The position numbers and the translations under genes were made by a program. DNA of 64,000 bases from JANQFM01 sp035471925 (GTDB lineage: Bacteria > Acidobacteriota > UBA6911 > RPQK01 > DATIPO01): positions 43,230 through 107,229 of the forward strand of contig DATIPO010000005.1 in assembly GCA_035471925.1 (NCBI GenBank), given 5' to 3'. The notes under the pieces are model-generated. The model searched no databases and was not told the origin of the DNA. It worked only from the letters and a program-made list of their open reading frames with translations. Below are positions 45,485 through 53,759 of the stretch, one piece after another (positions within the stretch are counted from its first letter, which is position 1; every line of letters starts with the position of its first letter).

Positions 45485-45814
45485 TCAGTCCCGGGAGGCC
45501 ATTTCGTCGTTGCGGGAAACGGCTTGGAGTATGCGTTGTCTTGCCTGGGGACTGAGATTCTCAGAAGAGCGAGAGTCCATCTCCTCCCGCTCGAAGTGCT
45601 GGTGCATGGTCCGCACGCGGGTCAAATACCAGCCGCACCAGCGGCAATAGAAAAGATGGATGCGCACCGAGAGCTGTTCGGTGAGCGAGAGGGAGCGGTC
45701 GACCGATTCAGAGGACAATCTGGTCACCTCGCGGCAGGGCCTGAAAAAGACACGGGTTCCCCAGGTCCGCTCGAGCCACAAGATCACTCGTACCCATCTT
45801 TTCATCTTGAACAT
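45485..45814 (-). CDS. Zinc-dependent anti-sigma factor
   Basis: 109 residues. The start is uncertain: the ATG at 45814, two bases after the sigma stop, or the Met three codons later (45805), which fits the family better. No ribosome site is clear, so coupling to the sigma gene is likely. The HLFYCRWC segment is the HxxxCxxC zinc motif of anti-sigma factors, and SESVDRSLSLTEQLSVR precedes it. The N-terminal WLERTWGTRVFFRPCREVTRL is typical of this soluble, membrane-free branch. It is expected to hold the upstream sigma factor inactive until a signal releases it. Confidence 0.85.
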   Translation of the reverse strand: MFKMKRWVRVILWLERTWGTRVFFRPCREVTRLSSESVDRSLSLTEQLSVRIHLFYCRWCGWYLTRVRTMHQHFEREEMDSRSSENLSPQARQRILQAVSRNDEMASRD

Positions 45815-45815
45815 A

Positions 45816-46538
45816 TCAGGCGCGCTGTTTTTGGCCCCGTGGCCGATCCACGGAGAATCCGTCGGTCTCCAGACTATGGCTGAGAAACAACCGGGCGCGG
45901 TGCAGCATGACCCACAAGTTGTTCCGGCTGATATTCATGGTAGAGCAAATCTCTTCAGTTTCCAGTCCGTCGATCTCGCGCAGAACGAAGGCCTGGGCCA
46001 CCCGCGTCGGCAGGTGGGCCAGCGAACCCTGCAGGACCGTCCAAAAGCGCTGGCGGTCATAAGCCGCTTCAGGGTCTGAGTCGACCCAGGCACACTTGGG
46101 ATGCTTTCCCGAAGCGAAGTTCCAGTGCCCATGTTCGTTGAAGGCGTCTTCCATCCAGTCGTCCAAGACACCTCCGCTATCGGCGGATCGCCTCTCCCGG
46201 CAGCAGCGGCGGATGTGGTCGACGATCTTGTGCTTGAGGATGTTGACCAACCAGGTCTTGACGCTGGAGCGGCCCTTGAAGTTCTTGAACGACTGCAGGG
46301 CCGCCAGGAAAGTCTCCTGAACGACATCCTCGCTGGCTTGCTTGTCGCGCAGGCGCAGCATCGCGTAACGATAGAGATAATCGGCGTAGAGGTTCACCCA
46401 CTCTGCGGCCTGGGAGTCAAGGGTGTCCTTTCCGCCCTCTTCCTCCTCCGATTGGGTTGGGCCGAGATGTGCGGATTCTGTTCCGGGGACTATCGGCTCT
46501 CCGGGTCCGCCATCTTCCGAAACGATGACTTTACCCAT
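45816..46538 (-). CDS. ECF-type RNA polymerase sigma factor
   Basis: 240 residues from the ATG at 46538, with GGAGGTG at ten bases; a longer frame starts at 46643. After an acidic N-terminal extension of about 45 residues come region 2 (YADYLYRYAMLRLRDKQASEDVVQETFLAAL, then FKGRSSVKTWLVNILKHKIVD) and region 4 (LPTRVAQAFVLREIDGLETEEICSTMNIS and LWVMLHRARLFL). Its partner anti-sigma follows at once. Target promoters are not identifiable here; the TonB receptor next door is a natural candidate. Confidence 0.92.
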   Translation of the reverse strand: MGKVIVSEDGGPGEPIVPGTESAHLGPTQSEEEEGGKDTLDSQAAEWVNLYADYLYRYAMLRLRDKQASEDVVQETFLAALQSFKNFKGRSSVKTWLVNILKHKIVDHIRRCCRERRSADSGGVLDDWMEDAFNEHGHWNFASGKHPKCAWVDSDPEAAYDRQRFWTVLQGSLAHLPTRVAQAFVLREIDGLETEEICSTMNISRNNLWVMLHRARLFLSHSLETDGFSVDRPRGQKQRA

Positions 46539-46608
46539 CGCGGAGCACCTCCAATACTCCGCGATTGTATTCCTGTTGAGATTGAAAAAGCTACAGAATT
46601 CTTCGTCA

Positions 46609-46942
46609 TCAGTGAACGAGCTCTCTGCTTCTCGTTTCCTCAAGGGCCGTGGCCCGGGGAGAGGGCTGGGCGGGAGGCGGCGGTTGGGTCGAGAACTGGA
46701 CCAGATCCTTGCTGAAAACCAAGTCCAGCGTCCAGTCCAGGGCCACCCGCAACTTTTTCTCCAGGCGCGGCAGTTTGCTCAGGTAAATGCTGCGCCACAT
46801 CCACCAAGCCAGGATCGCCCAGGGCCCAGACGCCGCCCCAGCCGGGAACCCTCATGCAGGCATCGGCCAGGATCTTGCCCCGCTGCTGGGTGCAGGGCAG
46901 ACCTTCAAGAATCGGATTTGGGATCTGCACAGGCTTTTTCAT
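46609..46942 (-). pseudogene. Broken remnant of a type-2 NADH dehydrogenase
   Basis: Two pieces of an NDH-2 are visible in different frames. From 46942, in frame with an ATG that overlaps the GMC stop (TGATG), one reads PNPILEGLPC and VPGWGGVWALGD, a core FAD/NADH segment. At 46810-46816 the frame changes to LAWWMWRSIYLSKLPR, LEKKLRVALDWTLDL and a C-terminal FSKDLVQF. In intact NDH-2 proteins about 70 residues lie between these points, and about 290 residues precede the first. So the 5' part and an internal block are gone. A short peptide might still be made by coupling from the GMC gene, but no working enzyme is possible. Confidence 0.8.
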
Positions 46943-48531
46943 CACGAATGTGCTCCGGCGGGGACGGCCGCTGATGCGGAGGTTGTGCCCAGCCGTTCCA
47001 GTAGATGGTCGCCCACGCGCAAGGCGTTGGCCATGATGGTCAGGGCGGGATTGACGGCGGCGCTGGAGGGGAAGAAGCTGGCATCGACCACGTACAGGTT
47101 GTCCAGGTCGTGAGCCTTGCAATGGGGGTCCAGGGCCGAGGTGCGGGGATCGTGGCCGAAGCGGATGGTTCCGTTCTGGTGAGCCACTCCCGCCAGCGGA
47201 ATGCGCTGGCCTACGAAGAGGTCGAGAGGCACCATGTGGCTGTGGGGATCGGACTTCCTCACCAGCTTTTTGAGTTTGGCGATTAGCCGCTTGTGACCCT
47301 CTTCATTGTTGGGTTTGTAAGAAAGGACGATTCCGCCCTTGTTGTCGAGCGTCACTCGGTTGTTTGGATCGGGCAGGTCTTCCGAGGTGATCCAGAAATC
47401 GAGCGAGTGGCGGGCCATGATGTCGAGCGTCATCCCCGGCACGATCCTGGGCGCTCCGGCTGAGAGGCTGACGGCGTCCAGTTTGCCCACGAACGAGATG
47501 TGTCCCATGGGATATTCCCACTCCTCCGACCCGAAGTAGAAGTCGTTGAGGGCCAGAGTCTTTTGGAAGACGGTGCGGTTTTCGTGGCGCGAGATGGCCA
47601 GCACTACGGAGTTGATATGGCCCATATAGTGGCGTCCGACCACGTCCGAGCTGTTGGCCAGTCCTTTGGGATGGCGGTCGTTGGCCGAGCGCAGCAAGAG
47701 AGCCGCCGAATTGATGGCTCCGCAGGAGACCACCACGATGTCGGCCGAGAACTCTTGCAGCTTGCCGTTGATGCGCGCCAGGACGTGGCTGACCGAGCCC
47801 CCTGAAGAGTCCGTCACCAGCCTTTCGGCGTGGGCGTTGGTGAGAAGCGTGACGTTGGGATGGCGCAAGGCCGGGTCGACCGCGCACACTTGGGCGTCGG
47901 CCTTGGCGTCGATCAGGCAGGGAAAACCGTCGCAGGTCTCGCAGCGGATACAGCGGTCGGCCCGCCGGTTGCGCTCGTTGAGCATCACCCCCAGGGGAAC
48001 GTGGAAGGGCTGATGGCCCAGCCGCACAAGGTTGTCGTGGAGTTCCTGGATGCGGGGTTCGTGGCTGACTTCGGGGAAGGGGTAGGGCTGGCTGGCCGGA
48101 GGCTCGGTAGGGTCGGCGCCACGCCTTCCGTGGACGAGGTAGAGGTTTTCAGCTTGGGTGTAGTAGGGCTCCAGGTCTTGGTAGCTGATAGGCCAGGCGG
48201 GGGAAAGTCCGCCGTGATGGCGCAGCTCGCCGAAATCTTGCTGGCGCAAGCGGAACAGAGCCGCGCCGTAAAACTTGGTGTTGCCCCCCACGTAGTAGTT
48301 GGTGTGGGGATGTAGCGGTTTGCCGTCCTTGTCGCGCCACACTTCCTTGGTGTGGTAGCGGCCTTCCAGGTTGACGGCCCGCGGACTCCAATTGGCCTTT
48401 TCGCGCGGGACGTAGTCGCCCCGTTCCAGCAACAGGATGCGTTTGCCCGAGGGAGCCAGCTTATAAGCCAGGGTGCCTCCCCCGGCCCCGGTTCCGATGA
48501 TGATGACGTCGTAATGATTATGCCGAGCCAT
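46942..48531 (-). CDS. GMC family oxidoreductase
   Basis: 529 residues. The FAD-binding start is DVIIIGTGAGGGTLAYKLAPSGKRILLLERGD. Other marks: VGGNTKFYGAALFRL and the C-terminal NLYVVDASFFPSSAAVNPALTIMANALR with the catalytic His region. A Cys cluster, CIRCETCDGFPCL (about 195), is typical of one bacterial GMC branch. It probably oxidises an alcohol or sugar-type substrate. It has no signal peptide. It is the 3' neighbour of DoxX but is separated from it by two terminators. Confidence 0.9.
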   Translation of the reverse strand: MARHNHYDVIIIGTGAGGGTLAYKLAPSGKRILLLERGDYVPREKANWSPRAVNLEGRYHTKEVWRDKDGKPLHPHTNYYVGGNTKFYGAALFRLRQQDFGELRHHGGLSPAWPISYQDLEPYYTQAENLYLVHGRRGADPTEPPASQPYPFPEVSHEPRIQELHDNLVRLGHQPFHVPLGVMLNERNRRADRCIRCETCDGFPCLIDAKADAQVCAVDPALRHPNVTLLTNAHAERLVTDSSGGSVSHVLARINGKLQEFSADIVVVSCGAINSAALLLRSANDRHPKGLANSSDVVGRHYMGHINSVVLAISRHENRTVFQKTLALNDFYFGSEEWEYPMGHISFVGKLDAVSLSAGAPRIVPGMTLDIMARHSLDFWITSEDLPDPNNRVTLDNKGGIVLSYKPNNEEGHKRLIAKLKKLVRKSDPHSHMVPLDLFVGQRIPLAGVAHQNGTIRFGHDPRTSALDPHCKAHDLDNLYVVDASFFPSSAAVNPALTIMANALRVGDHLLERLGTTSASAAVPAGAHS

Positions 48532-48564
48532 TTGTTTTCACTCTTTCTTGATCGTTCTTGCTGC

Positions 48565-48590
48565 AAAAAACGCCCGCTTTCACGGCGGGC
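48565..48590 (-). terminator. Second intrinsic terminator upstream of the GMC gene
   Basis: On the minus strand GCCCGC (48590-48585) pairs with GCGGGC (48577-48572) followed by GTTTTTT. It is only about 35 bases before the GMC start, leaving little room for a promoter after it. Confidence 0.75.
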
Positions 48591-48660
48591 CTTACGGAGC
48601 AATGGTCGCCTCGCCCTTTCTCCCCTTACAGGCCCCGCGAATTTTTCCCGCCTTGGAGCC

Positions 48661-48691
48661 AAAAAAAAGCCCCCGGGGGAGAGCCGGGGGC
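48661..48691 (-). terminator. Intrinsic terminator after the DoxX gene
   Basis: On the minus strand GCCCCCGG (48691-48684) pairs with CCGGGGGC (48676-48669), followed by eight T. It lies 27 bases after the DoxX stop. Confidence 0.88.
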
Positions 48692-48717
48692 ATTGTCGGA
48701 TTCCAGCGGGGCAACTC

Positions 48718-49128
48718 TCAGCGGGCAGCGGAGAGGAAGGGGATGGCTTGGCGGTGGAGGAAGAGGGCCACGGCGCAGCAGACAAAGACCACCACGGCCA
48801 GACCGAACAGGAGTCCGCCGTCGCCCTGCACGTCGATGCCCAGCAGAGTGAGGTGACTGCCGATAGCGCCCAACATGACGCCCATGCCCAACAGCGCTCC
48901 CAGCCACACGGTGGAAGGCAGGATCAGGAGTGCGGCGGCGATCAGTTCGGCAATGCCGGAACCGATGCGTCCCCAGGGCTCCATCCCCACCTGGGTGAAG
49001 ATGTAGATCGACTCCTCGGCGCCGGTGAACTTAAAAAAGAGCGTCTGCAGCAAGATGGCCGCGGCCAGGAGCCGACAGACCCAGCTCACGATCAGTGGGG
49101 CGCCGCTTAGTTCGATGGATTCACTCAT
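48718..49128 (-). CDS. DoxX-like membrane protein
   Basis: 136 residues with four membrane segments. LLQTLFFKFTGAEESIYIF near the start and AELIAAALLILPSTVWLGALLGMGVMLGAIGSHLTLLGI are typical of the DoxX/DoxD-like family, small quinone- or redox-linked membrane proteins. Its start overlaps the SMP-30 stop by 8 bases, with AAGGA upstream, so it is translated with that gene. A strong terminator follows. Confidence 0.88.
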   Translation of the reverse strand: MSESIELSGAPLIVSWVCRLLAAAILLQTLFFKFTGAEESIYIFTQVGMEPWGRIGSGIAELIAAALLILPSTVWLGALLGMGVMLGAIGSHLTLLGIDVQGDGGLLFGLAVVVFVCCAVALFLHRQAIPFLSAAR

Positions 49129-50812
49129 GTCTCAAGGTCCTTTCTGTTGGCGGATTGGGGCCCTGCGGCCGGATTCCGGGCAAGTTCAGGCGCATCCGGT
49201 AGAGACGGTCCTGAGAGCACAGGTAGAGAGTCTGGCCGTCTTGGCCCCCCCAGGCCATGTTATGGGGATGGCGGGGAGGTATGATGGTGCCCAGATGCTC
49301 TCCCTGGTCGGAAAGAATCCAGAGGCCGTCCGGTCCGGAGACGTAAAGGTTGCCTTCACGGTCGACCTTGATGCCGTCGATGGCGTCTTGGCCGGGCGCT
49401 CGGGTCATGTCGAAAAAGACTTCTCCCTTCCCCAGTCTGCCGGCCTCCCCTAGCGGATAGCGCATGACCACCTTGCGTTGCTCATCCCAGTTTCCCACAT
49501 AGAGAAAGCGCTCGTCTGGAGAAAGGGCGATGCCGTTGGGCCCGCTCAATTCATCGTTTTCCAGCCTCAACTGGCCTTCTCTTAGCGAGTAGATGCCGCT
49601 AAAGGATAATTCCTTTCGGGGATCGTCGAAAACCATGGGCAGGCCGAAAGGCGGATCGGTGAAGTAGAGCACTCCGTCGCTGCGGTAGACCAGGTCGTTG
49701 GGGCTGTTGAGACGTCGCCCCTGATAAGACTCGGCCAGGACCCGCTGTCCGCCCCCGTCATCCAGCCGAACCAGGCGATGGTCGCCGTGCTGGGCGATGA
49801 CCGTTCTTCCCATGGGGTCCAGGGTTATGCCGTTCGACCCCGGTTGGCGGTATTCGGCCACGTCTTCTCCCTGGTAGCCGCTGGGCTCGAGAAAGACCGT
49901 GAGGCTGCCTTCGTCTTCCCGATAGCGGTAGATGCGGTTGGCGTTGGGGTCGCTGAAGAGCAGCGAATGCTCTTCATCCACCCACACCGGTCCCTCGGTG
50001 AAGAGGAATCCCTCGGCCAGCTTGTAGAGCTTGGGGTTGGCCGGCACGATGCGGTCGATGCGGGGGTCCAGCCGCACCACCTCGACGTTTACCTCCTGAG
50101 GCTCGACAGCGTAGGGCTGCGCCTCCGGCTGCCCGGCGAAGAATTCCAGGCTGGCCTTGCGCATCCAGATGTAGTTGGTCGGCGGATCGGAGATGGGTCC
50201 GTTGATTCCGAAGATAGCGATCTGGATCTTTTGACCAGGGTGCGCGTTGCGGGCCAGGACCAGGCGGTTAGAAGCATTCCAGCCCGCTACCACGGAACCG
50301 CCGCTTTGACCAAGGGCGCGGGGAAGCTCCCCGTCCACCCAGATTTCGGCGTAATCGGCCAGCGCCGTCTCAAACACCACCGTCGATCCCTCCACCGGGA
50401 ATCCGTCCACCTGCTGGGGCAGGGTTACTGCGATGCGGTACCAGTTGAATCCGATGCGTCCGTGACCCCGGCGCCGGCTCAAGGTCTGGGGGGCGATCGC
50501 CTCCCAGGACGAGTCGTCGTATGCGGCGGCGCCGGCGTGCGGCGTGTAGTCATAGGTACGCGCCAGGGGTCCGGACGGCTGTCCGTCCTGCCCCGCCGTG
50601 GCGAAATCGACCTCGATCAGGCGTACGTCGCTGTAGCGCCACTGGCCCTGGACCGCACTCACGTCCTCGGGTTTGGTGAGGTCGAGTACGGCCTCGGGAT
50701 GGCCCGAGGGCAGGTCCGGCGGCGTTGCGGCCGAGATGGAAATCCTCGATGCGAAGAAAACGATCGAGAATCCGGCCAGACAAGCGGCGGTCAGGGGAAG
50801 AATTCTCTTCAT
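49121..50812 (-). CDS. Exported SMP-30/gluconolactonase-like protein
   Basis: 563 residues from the ATG at 50812 (GAGGTG upstream). A signal peptide (LTAACLAGFSIVFFASRIS) is followed by a jelly-roll domain (about 80-215: NWYRIAVTLP and YAEIWVDGELPRALG) that may bind sugar. The C-terminal 300 residues are a six-bladed SMP-30/LRE propeller (FTEGPVWVDEEHSLLFSDP, SNGITLDPMGRTVIAQHG, LNSPNDLVYRSDGVLYFTDPPFG and DGIKVDREGNLYVSGPDG), with the metal-binding Glu, Asn and Asp of lactonases in place. A sugar or other lactone is the likely substrate. It sits between a truncated cupin and DoxX. Confidence 0.9.
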   Translation of the reverse strand: MKRILPLTAACLAGFSIVFFASRISISAATPPDLPSGHPEAVLDLTKPEDVSAVQGQWRYSDVRLIEVDFATAGQDGQPSGPLARTYDYTPHAGAAAYDDSSWEAIAPQTLSRRRGHGRIGFNWYRIAVTLPQQVDGFPVEGSTVVFETALADYAEIWVDGELPRALGQSGGSVVAGWNASNRLVLARNAHPGQKIQIAIFGINGPISDPPTNYIWMRKASLEFFAGQPEAQPYAVEPQEVNVEVVRLDPRIDRIVPANPKLYKLAEGFLFTEGPVWVDEEHSLLFSDPNANRIYRYREDEGSLTVFLEPSGYQGEDVAEYRQPGSNGITLDPMGRTVIAQHGDHRLVRLDDGGGQRVLAESYQGRRLNSPNDLVYRSDGVLYFTDPPFGLPMVFDDPRKELSFSGIYSLREGQLRLENDELSGPNGIALSPDERFLYVGNWDEQRKVVMRYPLGEAGRLGKGEVFFDMTRAPGQDAIDGIKVDREGNLYVSGPDGLWILSDQGEHLGTIIPPRHPHNMAWGGQDGQTLYLCSQDRLYRMRLNLPGIRPQGPNPPTERTLRHE

Positions 50813-50820
50813 GTTACACC

Positions 50821-51042
50821 TCATTGAGCAGCTATCGGCTTGACGACGAAGTAGAGGAATGGGCCCTCGACTTCTGTGAATTGATGGGGAGTTCCAGCCG
50901 GAATGACGACGGCGTCTCCCGGCTTGAGGTGGCTGATCGTGCCGCCTTCGATGCCGGTTCCCCGCACCTGTCCGGGTTCGGTGACTTTCGCCTCGACGAC
51001 TTGTCCTCCCGTGAGCAGGACGGCTTTTCCTTCCAGCCGCAC
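50821..51042 (-). CDS. 5'-truncated cupin protein
   Basis: A 73-codon frame starting at a GTG with no ribosome site. The text KAVLLTGGQVVEAKV, then GGTISHLKPGDAVVIPAGTPHQF and GPFLYFVVK, is a typical second half of a secreted cupin family that usually has another 60 or so residues with a signal peptide and the first His motif. In this frame the codons just upstream read NLKHHS before a stop, so the family sequence continues a few residues beyond the GTG and then breaks off. A different frame offers an ATG at 51065 but loses the cupin sequence. It is probably a remnant, though the frame is intact and could still be translated. Its stop overlaps an ATG just upstream of the SMP-30 start. Confidence 0.6.
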   Translation of the reverse strand: MRLEGKAVLLTGGQVVEAKVTEPGQVRGTGIEGGTISHLKPGDAVVIPAGTPHQFTEVEGPFLYFVVKPIAAQ

Positions 51043-51092
51043 AGAATGATGCTTAAGGTTTTCATTTCAATTTCTCTCTGTTTTTTGTCAGG

Positions 51093-51145
51093 CCCGCAGG
51101 CAGGCTCCCGCCAAGGCTAGGAGGACGGGAGCTTGACCTTGCGGG
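51093..51145. repeat. Nested inverted repeat between the DM13 and cupin genes
   Basis: GCTCCCG (51104-51110) pairs with CGGGAGC (51126-51132), and CCCGCA (51093-51098) with TGCGGG (51140-51145), giving one long interrupted stem. A-rather than T-rich sequence follows on the minus strand, so it is not a standard terminator of the DM13 gene. Confidence 0.45.
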
Positions 51146-51159
51146 GCGGGGAGGGATGC

Positions 51160-51561
51160 TTATTTGAGGGGCTGAGCGAAAGAGGCTTCTCCTAGAAGGA
51201 CTTCGGCCCAGGCACACCAGATCTGCACTTTGGCAACGTCCTTCACGTAGGAGGGCAGGGTGATCGTCTGGTTGTAGTGTTCGTCCTTGATCACCAGTCG
51301 ATTGAGCAGATAGACATTGCCTTTAGAGTCCACTATTTGCCAGTGCGGCGCGGGCGTGTCGGGCACTTGGAAGTCGTCCGACAAGGTCATCACGTGATGA
51401 CCGTTCACTTTGCTGTGGGTGACGGTTCCGCCGTTCACCTTGGCTCCGCTGAAGGTGCCGCTGGTGTGGGAGGGCTTGTCCGCGGCCAAAACCGGCAACA
51501 CCGCCGCGATCATCGCGATGGCCAGCGCCACAACTACCATCAACCTGAGATTCTTGGTCAT
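51160..51561 (-). CDS. Exported DM13-domain protein
   Basis: 133 residues: signal peptide (VVVALAIAMIAAVLPVLA), then a single DM13 domain starting GTFSGAKVNGGTVTH, with LSDDFQVPDTPAPHWQIV, YNQTITLPSYV and the Cys-bearing VQIWCAWAEVLLGEASF at the end. DM13 domains are beta-rich, have one conserved Cys and have been proposed to take part in extracellular electron transfer or redox. AAAGGA precedes the ATG. It is separated from both neighbours by more than 100 bp, so it is probably a single-gene unit. Confidence 0.8.
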   Translation of the reverse strand: MTKNLRLMVVVALAIAMIAAVLPVLAADKPSHTSGTFSGAKVNGGTVTHSKVNGHHVMTLSDDFQVPDTPAPHWQIVDSKGNVYLLNRLVIKDEHYNQTITLPSYVKDVAKVQIWCAWAEVLLGEASFAQPLK

Positions 51562-51705
51562 TTTCTTCTATCCTTTCGTCACGGTTTCTTGCGTGCGTTT
51601 CTAGCCAGTCCGAATTGACCGTTCCGACTGCCGGAAAAGCGATCTGAACTGGACACTGAAGTAGTCGTGGAAAGCAGAAACACCTTACGCCGCCTTTGAC
51701 AAATT

Positions 51706-52719
51706 TCAACCGGCTGCCGCCTCAGAAAAGAAGAACTGGAAGGGTATGTGGCAGCGCATGGCCCAGGCCGATTCGTTGTGGGCGGCTTTGGGAAAGGCCA
51801 GGTACAGCAAGTCGCGCCCCGTCGTGTAACCTCGGCGCTCCAGCAGCACGCTCATGTCGCGGGTGACCTCGAAATTGTCCTGGGGCCAGCCGCTGTCCAG
51901 ATAGAAACGGACCCGTGGCGGCGCTTCGCGGCTGACCCGCTGGCGCAGATCGTCCTGATAGCCGAAGGTGCTGGAAAGGCAAGCCGCCTGTCCGAAAACG
52001 TGGGGATAATTCCAGGCCAGGAAAAAGGACACCACGCCCCCCAGCGACGATCCCATGACCGCCGTGTGCCGGGGACCCGGCAAAGTGCGGTAGCGGCTGT
52101 CGATAAAGGGTTTCAGTTCCTCGGTCAGGAAGCGCCCGTAGGCCTCGTACCCGGGCTGGGTGTAGTCGTGCATGCGGTCATTGGGATAGACGCCTACGAC
52201 GATGACCTGGCTGATGGCATTCATGGCCGTGAGCAGGCTGAGGGTTTCTTCCACCATCCAATGGGTGCCCCCGAAAGCCTCGTTGGGGAAAAAGAGGTTC
52301 TGACCGTCCTGCATGTAGATGACGGGATAGCGGGCCAAAGTGTTTTCTTGGTACCCGGGGGGATAGAACACGCGGAAGGAATGTCCCTGGCTCATCTCTC
52401 CCGCGTCATAGCGCTGCAACTCGCACACGCTGCAGCCCGAGTGGTCGAAGAAATGAGGATAGACCTCTCCGGGAGCCTCTTGGCCGGCAAGGATCAAGTA
52501 GTCCTTGCCATGCGACCAGTGCATCTGGCCGTCCAGGGCGATTACGGGCTTGAAATAGAGATAGGGTCTTCCGGTGGTGACTCTGAAGGTGAAGATGTGG
52601 TTCTCTTCATCGTATGAGTCCGGCTGCAGGCTGCGGTCCCAATCGTCATCTGTCCGCAGTTCCAGCCTCCCTTGCGTCAAGGGATAGCGGACGCGGATCG
52701 AGAGTTCTCTTTCGCTCAT
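51706..52719 (-). CDS. Esterase of the enterochelin-esterase/EstD-like family
   Basis: 337 residues, no signal peptide. An N-terminal beta-sandwich (about 1-95) precedes the alpha/beta-hydrolase domain: FRVFYPPGYQ, YPVIYMQDGQNLFF, the nucleophile elbow AVMGSSLGGVVSF, and a late NESAWAMR region holding the likely His. Such enzymes cleave siderophore, acetyl or feruloyl esters. Its start codon directly abuts the VOC stop, so the two are coupled. Confidence 0.82.
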   Translation of the reverse strand: MSERELSIRVRYPLTQGRLELRTDDDWDRSLQPDSYDEENHIFTFRVTTGRPYLYFKPVIALDGQMHWSHGKDYLILAGQEAPGEVYPHFFDHSGCSVCELQRYDAGEMSQGHSFRVFYPPGYQENTLARYPVIYMQDGQNLFFPNEAFGGTHWMVEETLSLLTAMNAISQVIVVGVYPNDRMHDYTQPGYEAYGRFLTEELKPFIDSRYRTLPGPRHTAVMGSSLGGVVSFFLAWNYPHVFGQAACLSSTFGYQDDLRQRVSREAPPRVRFYLDSGWPQDNFEVTRDMSVLLERRGYTTGRDLLYLAFPKAAHNESAWAMRCHIPFQFFFSEAAAG

Positions 52720-53754
52720 CTAGTTTTCAACTTTCTTAGGATTGGTTTGAGGCGCCGACCTCAACAGCAGCGCGTGGCCGTCGGGATCGCGCACCATCAT
52801 CGCTTTGCCAGGTTCGTCGGGCTGGATCGAGGGGGGCGCCTTTTGGGGCGTGACCGCTGCTCCGCCGGCTTGGCTGGCGGCGGCGGCGCCCGCCACTTCT
52901 TCGGTCCTCAAAACGACGTGCCAGTGCAACAGGTCGTTGGGCGCGGCATCGGGCGGGTAAGGACGGCCGTCCCGCGGCGTCAGGTATTGCAGAAGCTCGA
53001 TACCCGGTCCGGAGGGCGCCCTGAGCGCGGTTATTCGCAAGTGGGCGCCGAACACGTGATTGAGGTGTTCCTGTTCGATGCCGTAGTTCTCGCTGCTGCC
53101 AGCCACCCGAAGTCCTAGGGCGTCACGGTAAAAGCTCAGGCTCCGCTCGGTGTCGGAAACCACGATGGCGGTGTGATCGACGCCCAGGAAGAGTCCCTTG
53201 CTTTGCTGCCAGCGAGGATCGCCTTTGCCGGGCGGAAAGTGGATCAGCTCCAGAAAGTGCCCGTCAGGGTCTCGGAAATAGAAAGCCTCGATTCCGCCCG
53301 CCGCGGGATTCCAGTCGGGGAGCCGCTGAGGTCCGGTCGATGCATGGGCCACCCGTTCCCTCCTCAAGCGCTGGTAGGCCGCTTCCATGTCCGACACCAC
53401 GATGGCGATGTGCTGAAACCAGCCGTCATTGCTGCGGGTGTCGGAGGGGAAGGCCCGTCCGCGCGGGACTAGGAACTCGTACAGTTCGATCTGCTCCTGG
53501 CCTAGCTGCATGCGCACGATGCGCAGGCGGGTGCCGAAGATGCCCAGCAGGCGGTCGTATTGATCGCTTCTGACCTCGACATCGGACAGTTTTTCGAAGT
53601 CGAGGACACGGCCGTAAAAGTCAGCGGCCCGGTCGGCGTCGGAAACGGTGATGGCGATGGCCTCGACGGCGCTCACCTCCGCCTGGGCTTGGACGCCGAG
53701 GGTGAAGGTGAGAGCCGCCGACATCAGAATTAGGGCGGTTCGAATGTGTCTCAT
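52720..53754 (-). CDS. Exported protein with two VOC (glyoxalase/dioxygenase-fold) domains
   Basis: 344 residues from the ATG at 53754, which gives a signal peptide (IRTALILMSAALTFTLGVQA); no ribosome site is clear. The frame extends further upstream into the aquaporin gene. Each VOC module has the beta-alpha-beta pattern: AIAITVSDADRAADFYGRVL ... FYFRDPDGHFLELI, and TAIVVSDTERSLSFYRDALG ... MMVRDPDGHALLL. Metal-ligand residues (His and Glu) are present in both. The fusion and export are unusual for glyoxalases. The reaction is unknown. Confidence 0.85.
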   Translation of the reverse strand: MRHIRTALILMSAALTFTLGVQAQAEVSAVEAIAITVSDADRAADFYGRVLDFEKLSDVEVRSDQYDRLLGIFGTRLRIVRMQLGQEQIELYEFLVPRGRAFPSDTRSNDGWFQHIAIVVSDMEAAYQRLRRERVAHASTGPQRLPDWNPAAGGIEAFYFRDPDGHFLELIHFPPGKGDPRWQQSKGLFLGVDHTAIVVSDTERSLSFYRDALGLRVAGSSENYGIEQEHLNHVFGAHLRITALRAPSGPGIELLQYLTPRDGRPYPPDAAPNDLLHWHVVLRTEEVAGAAAASQAGGAAVTPQKAPPSIQPDEPGKAMMVRDPDGHALLLRSAPQTNPKKVEN

Positions 53755-53759
53755 GGTTC

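Noticed and set aside
46640..47122. A separate 160-residue gene overlapping the GMC 3' end
   Set aside because: Its first 60 codons are a shadow of the GMC gene, and the rest is the first NDH-2 block followed by a frame shift.
51030..51065. Alternative ATG at 51065 for the cupin gene
   Set aside because: It leads into a different frame that loses the cupin motifs, so it cannot be the start of the same protein.
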